From positions 1-24,131 of the forward strand of contig URJD01000007.1 of NCBI GenBank assembly GCA_900548075.1: a stretch of DNA of 24,131 nucleotides. Direction: 5' to 3'. Within the stretch, counting starts at the first letter, position 1. Every line of letters begins with the position of its first letter. Source of the DNA: an uncultured Collinsella sp. Its GTDB lineage: Bacteria; Actinomycetota; Coriobacteriia; Coriobacteriales; Coriobacteriaceae. Below are positions 21,010 to 24,131 of the stretch, in pieces. The position numbers were made by a program, and so were the translations under genes. The notes under the pieces were generated by a model. It saw only the letters and a list, made by a program, of their open reading frames with translations, was not told where the DNA came from and did no database searches.

Positions 21010-22956
21010 CTAGAACGTTCCGCCGCCGCCTCCGCCGACGCCGCCACCGCCGCCACCGGAAAAGCCGCCGCCGCTGCCGCCGCTCGAGCTATCGGAACTC
21101 GAAGCCAGCTCGCGGATGGTCTCGTGATACACATCGTTGAACGAATCGAGCGGAGACTCGTTGCCGTAGTGATGGTAATACCACCAGTAGCAGGGGTAGT
21201 TGTCGTAGAAATCGTCGCTGTTGCGCAGGTCCGCAGGCACGGCCTCGGCCAGCTGTCGCAGCACTTCTTTCGAAACGCCCAGGGCAACGCCCATCACCAG
21301 CAGCTTGTTCCACAAGATCAGATCGCTGGGGACGGCCTCCTTCAGGCGCGTAAAATCCTCGAGCCAATGCTTGAGCGCCTTGCAGCGAGCCGCCACCTCG
21401 GCGCCCTCCGACGTGTAACGGCGGAAGGTGCAGCTCAGGACAAAGCCCACAATCGTGACGGGGATCGAGATCATAGCGGCACCGACGTTGGCGTCCGCAA
21501 AGTCGGTATAGAACAGAGAGCCCAAAATGCCAAAGACAATGATGATGCCGAGAACCAAGCCGGCAACCAGGGCGACGGTGCCGTCCGAGGCGATAAGCTC
21601 GCGCGCCTCCAGCTTGCCCTTAACCGTGCTCTGATAGTCCTCGAGCTTGTCGCCAACAGATGTGGTGCGCTCGCTAGCGTATTCCTCCAGCTCGCTAAAC
21701 GTGCGCGAACGGACTCCGTCCTTATCGGGCTTAACGCCAGCGAAGAAGACCTTGAGTACGTCGCGGTCGATGCCGTCCTTCTTGGCAGCCTTCCAGGCCT
21801 CGTCGGTCACTGTGATGCGATACGTCTGCTCCTCTTTTTCGCGACGGAGCAGACCCTTCTTCTTGGTCTCGGTCGCTTCTTCCAGCTTGATCACGCGGTC
21901 GTCGGTCAGCTTCATCAGCGTGGCGATATATGCCTGATCGGGCACGTCGTTCCAGCTCATAAGAGTTGCAAGCACCGCGGGATGATCGGCGGAGGGCACA
22001 TCGCGGAAGTACTCGTCCTGGAAGAGCGGCTTGGGCTTGGGCCTGCGCAGCTTGAGCATCACGATTACACCGGTATAGGCAACCGCCACAACAACACACG
22101 CCACGGCAATCGCGCTGGCAACCGCACGCGCGTGCTCACGGCGGGCGTTAGCTTCGTCGGTCCATTCCTTCTCTTCGCTCAGGATCGTTGACATGCGCTC
22201 TTCGCCCGAAGCGGCAAGCTGCGGCACCCAGTCGCTAGGGAAGGCGATACGTGCCTCGGCGAATTCGCCCTGATGCACGCAGGGAATGGTATAGGTGACC
22301 ATGGGTTCGTCCGCATCGAGCGATACGTCGCCCGTCAGCGGGCCGTGGCCCCATGCGCGGAAGTTATCGCCCTTGACGGCCGCCGTCCCGGCAGCGGCAT
22401 TTGCGAAGTACACTTCCATCTCGACATCGTCGGAATCCGCAGACCAGCCGTCACCCACGAACTTCCAGTAGAGCTCGGCGGTATCGGCCCAGTTCATAAC
22501 CGCACCGGTCATGGTGTAGCTCACGTAATAGATCGCGCTGTCGCCGCTCTCGTGAGGGCTGAACACCTTAATCCTTACGCCGTCACCGGTCTGCTCGACC
22601 GTATAGACGCCAGAGTCGCCCTTGTTCGCGCTATCGACTTTGTTAAACGCGGTGTCCTCTTCCTCGACACTCTGCACATCGACGCCCGCCGTGCCGCCCT
22701 GCTGGTTGGCTCCCGTATTGATCTCCCAAAACACGCCGTTGATGTCGTCGTCGAAATCAAACTGGCGTCCCTCGACAACGGTCAGCGATCCATCGGCTTC
22801 AACCGTGGCACCGATATAGGTTTGGGTCATGGAGTAGCCGTCGGCGTGCGCGGCGGCAGGCAGCAGCAACAACGCAAGCGCAACGAGCGCGCAGGCGGAA
22901 GCGAATCGCGCAAACAGGTGGCGCTGCCGGCTGACTTTGGCGGCGAGGGTGTTCAT
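21010..22956 (-). CDS. DUF2207 membrane protein with glycine-rich tail
   Basis: A 648-residue predicted surface/membrane protein of unknown function, DUF2207 family (YciQ-like). A signal peptide (residues 1-39, LVALALLLLPAAAHA-DG) precedes an extracytoplasmic beta-rich domain (about 40-275: YIGATVEADGSLTVVEGRQFDF, GVFWEINTG). Helix about 278-301 is followed by a basic stop-transfer segment and a cytoplasmic region with FQDEYFRDVPSADHPAVLATLM, then helices at about 460-482 and 492-511. A Ser/Gly tail (SSDSSSGGSGGGFSGGGGGG...) ends the protein, as in other family members. ATG 22956 is chosen over an upstream ATG at 23019 because AAAGGATG lies seven bases before it and the signal peptide then starts normally. 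Monocistronic. Confidence 0.9.
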   Translation of the reverse strand: MNTLAAKVSRQRHLFARFASACALVALALLLLPAAAHADGYSMTQTYIGATVEADGSLTVVEGRQFDFDDDINGVFWEINTGANQQGGTAGVDVQSVEEEDTAFNKVDSANKGDSGVYTVEQTGDGVRIKVFSPHESGDSAIYYVSYTMTGAVMNWADTAELYWKFVGDGWSADSDDVEMEVYFANAAAGTAAVKGDNFRAWGHGPLTGDVSLDADEPMVTYTIPCVHQGEFAEARIAFPSDWVPQLAASGEERMSTILSEEKEWTDEANARREHARAVASAIAVACVVVAVAYTGVIVMLKLRRPKPKPLFQDEYFRDVPSADHPAVLATLMSWNDVPDQAYIATLMKLTDDRVIKLEEATETKKKGLLRREKEEQTYRITVTDEAWKAAKKDGIDRDVLKVFFAGVKPDKDGVRSRTFSELEEYASERTTSVGDKLEDYQSTVKGKLEARELIASDGTVALVAGLVLGIIIVFGILGSLFYTDFADANVGAAMISIPVTIVGFVLSCTFRRYTSEGAEVAARCKALKHWLEDFTRLKEAVPSDLILWNKLLVMGVALGVSKEVLRQLAEAVPADLRNSDDFYDNYPCYWWYYHHYGNESPLDSFNDVYHETIRELASSSDSSSGGSGGGFSGGGGGGVGGGGGGTF

Positions 22957-23076
22957 AGGCACATCCTTTATCTGTGATATCAACAGCGTTATTGTCCCAC
23001 GTTTGCGAGCGTACGACACGACCGTCTAGGTAAGCGGGGCGTCAATTGGGACAAAAGTCACGCCCGCGCCCGGCAG

Positions 23077-23127
23077 CTAGTCATTGGGGACGTTCTTAAA
23101 TGACTAGTCATTAGGGACACCCTTGGC
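23077..23127 (+). repeat. REP-like unit, family B copy 3
   Basis: Bases 23077-23109 are identical to 20559-20591, with the TAGTCATT/AATGACTA stem and GGGGACGTTC loop. The tail AGGGACACCCTTGGC matches the other family B tails. Confidence 0.7.
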
Positions 23128-23156
23128 ATGGCCAGCGCCAGCAATAGATACCACTT

Positions 23157-23334
23157 CATAGCTCCATCACAGGTGTAGCGGCTTTGTGTGGGCGCGGCAC
23201 GCGTTGATTGAGCCGCCAACCGAGGGGCATAAAGCAGTTGAGCGAAAACGGTTTGCCCCTTTGCCGTTCGCTTGAGGATCATGTCCCCCTTTTCCGCGGA
23301 GACCCCGGCAGTTGCGAAGAGCTGCCGGGGTTTC
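23157..23334 (+). ncRNA. Candidate small RNA or upstream transcript (weak)
   Basis: TTGGCA (23123-23128), a 16-base spacer and TAGATA (23145-23150) could start a transcript near 23157. Three hairpins follow: GCGGCT/AGCCGC (23178-23216), a 9-bp bulged stem AGCGA..ACGG/CCGTTCGCT (23241-23272), and the terminator at 23302-23331. No open frame accounts for this terminator on the plus strand. The fold was not computed, and no known RNA family was recognised. Confidence 0.25.
23302..23334 (+). terminator. Plus-strand terminator without an obvious gene
   Basis: ACCCCGGCAG (23302-23311) pairs with CTGCCGGGGT (23322-23331) around a 10-base loop, followed by TTTCTGTCGTTT. No gene on the plus strand ends within 2.8 kb upstream. 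Confidence 0.6.
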
Positions 23335-23403
23335 TGTCGTTTGAGGGGTTGGCTGGCGGGCGCGATCGAGCTGTCGAGTCGGTGCCTCCCCCACCTCCCG
23401 CGC

Positions 23404-23419
23404 TATACTCGTCCGCATG
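23404..23419 (+). promoter_or_regulatory. -10 box at leaderless position for gluQ
   Basis: TATACT (23404-23409) ends seven bases before the ATG at 23417. Transcription would begin at about the first base of the start codon. No Shine-Dalgarno is visible, consistent with a leaderless mRNA. No good -35 was seen. Confidence 0.5.
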
Positions 23420-24131
23420 GACATCAACGCATGCAACATAGCAACACACTCCGCGGACACACCGGCAACGGCAGGGCCCACCCCCGTCGTGGGCCGCTTC
23501 GCCCCGTCGCCCTCGGGCCGCATGCACCTGGGCAACGTATTCAGCTGCCTGTGCTCGTGGCTTTCGGCCCGCAGCCAGAGCGGCAGCATCGTGTTGCGCA
23601 TCGAGGACCTAGACGATCGCTGCAAGCGCCCGGAACTTGCCGCTCAACTGATTGACGACCTGGCCTGGCTAGGGCTCGAGTGGGACGAAGGCCCCTACTA
23701 CCAGCACGATCGCCTTGACCTGTACGAGAGCGCCTTGCACCAGCTACAAGACGCCGGCCTCACCTATCCCTGCTTTTGCACGCGCGCCGAACTCCACGCC
23801 GCGAGTGCGCCGCACGCCAGCGACGGCACGCCCATCTACCGCGGCGCCTGCAGAGGCCTTTCTGCCGAAGAAATCGCCCGCCGCAGTGCCCTGCGCGCTC
23901 CGGCCACGCGCCTGCGCGTGCCCACCGTAGATGACCTCGCAGACGACGTGATCGAATTCGTGGACCGCACGTACGGGGCTCAATGCGAGGCGCTCGCCAC
24001 CGAGTGCGGCGACTTTTTGGTCCGCCGCAGCGACGGCGTTTTTGCCTATCAGCTAGCCGTGGTGGTCGACGACGCCGCCATGGGCGTCACCGAGGTCGTG
24101 CGCGGATGCGACCTGCTGGGGTCCACGCCGC
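23417..24131 (+). CDS. gluQ: Glutamyl-Q tRNA(Asp) synthetase, N-terminal part
   Basis: The frame starts at ATG 23417 and runs off the right edge (238 codons seen of an expected 300 or so). The enzyme attaches glutamate to queuosine in the anticodon of tRNA(Asp) and resembles the catalytic half of GltX without the anticodon-binding domain. Seen here: the ATP-binding motif in FAPSPSGRMHLGN (residues 28-40), RIEDLDDR (61-68), and the GluQ zinc ligands Cys119, Cys121, Tyr141 and Cys145 (YPCFCTRAEL...YRGAC). VFAYQLAVVVDDAAMGVTEVVRG leads to the active-site Gly-Cys-Asp-Leu-Leu; the KMSKS-like motif should be past the edge. A 20-residue N-terminal extension is not part of the usual core. The zinc pattern favours GluQ over GltX. 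Confidence 0.9.
   Translation, partial: MDINACNIATHSADTPATAGPTPVVGRFAPSPSGRMHLGNVFSCLCSWLSARSQSGSIVLRIEDLDDRCKRPELAAQLIDDLAWLGLEWDEGPYYQHDRLDLYESALHQLQDAGLTYPCFCTRAELHAASAPHASDGTPIYRGACRGLSAEEIARRSALRAPATRLRVPTVDDLADDVIEFVDRTYGAQCEALATECGDFLVRRSDGVFAYQLAVVVDDAAMGVTEVVRGCDLLGSTP

Larger units (their letters stand above)
22957..23416. other. Divergent DUF2207-gluQ intergenic region
   Basis: 460 bases with no credible gene. It contains a family B REP-like unit (23077-23127), a run of three hairpins ending in a plus-strand terminator (23178-23334; possible small RNA), and the gluQ -10 box. Confidence 0.65.

Noticed and set aside
21010..21100. Glycine-rich end of the DUF2207 protein as a possible frameshift artefact
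   Set aside because: DUF2207 proteins commonly end in a Gly/Ser-rich tail, and the frame closes normally just before a good terminator.
23140..23340. tRNA or a known riboswitch in the DUF2207-gluQ gap
   Set aside because: No cloverleaf, T-loop sequence or recognisable riboswitch core was found; kept only as a low-confidence RNA candidate.

Overview
The window looks like a chromosomal segment of a high-GC Gram-positive gut actinobacterium, most likely Collinsella or a close relative in the Coriobacteriia. That is an inference from protein style, GC-rich codon use, TTG starts behind strong Shine-Dalgarno sites, and the type of intergenic repeats. No rRNA, tRNA, CRISPR array, prophage or transposase gene is visible. 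Most genes are housekeeping or general physiology, and the densest unexplained structure lies between genes.

Layout. 1-224: 3' end of an unrecognised gene. 512-4189 (minus strand): nhaA (Na+/H+ antiporter), ppaC (Mn-dependent pyrophosphatase) and a ROK-family glucokinase. 4527-6253 (plus): a GntR/HutC-type regulator followed by manA (mannose-6-phosphate isomerase). 6535-10743 (minus): pcrA-type helicase and uppP (undecaprenyl-diphosphatase). 10992-11429 (plus): a UspA-family protein. 11653-13377 (minus): a response regulator and a short two-helix histidine kinase of the BceRS type, with no ABC transporter beside them. 13547-15733 (minus): an ornithine cyclodeaminase-family protein and a class I/II aminotransferase, facing a divergent PucR-family regulator (15951-17132), probably a regulated amino-acid locus. 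17151-19574 (minus): a conserved-looking unknown gene and purH. 19852-20493 (plus): a GNAT acetyltransferase. 21010-22956 (minus): a DUF2207 membrane protein with a glycine-rich tail. 23417-end (plus): the N-terminal 238 codons of glutamyl-Q tRNA(Asp) synthetase, probably leaderless.

The intergenic DNA has several layers. Two elements of 230 bp each (241-470 and 20667-20896) share terminal inverted repeats and one conserved end but not their interiors, so they look like a MITE-type non-autonomous family. Six short hairpin repeats carry a loop core of the form GGGAC(A/G)... on different stems, like REP sequences. Two long nested inverted repeats (6398-6527, with perfect 30-bp arms, and 11443-11536, with 12-bp plus 18-bp arms) lie between convergent genes. 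Four of the five convergent junctions in the window hold one of these structures; the pucR/17151 junction has only 18 bp and none.

Carbohydrate entry (glucokinase, ManA with its putative regulator), pyrophosphate recycling, purine synthesis, cell-wall lipid recycling and genome maintenance are all represented, but the genes do not form one pathway. The only compact multi-gene units with an evident shared logic are gntR-manA, the two-component pair, and the cyclodeaminase-aminotransferase-PucR locus.
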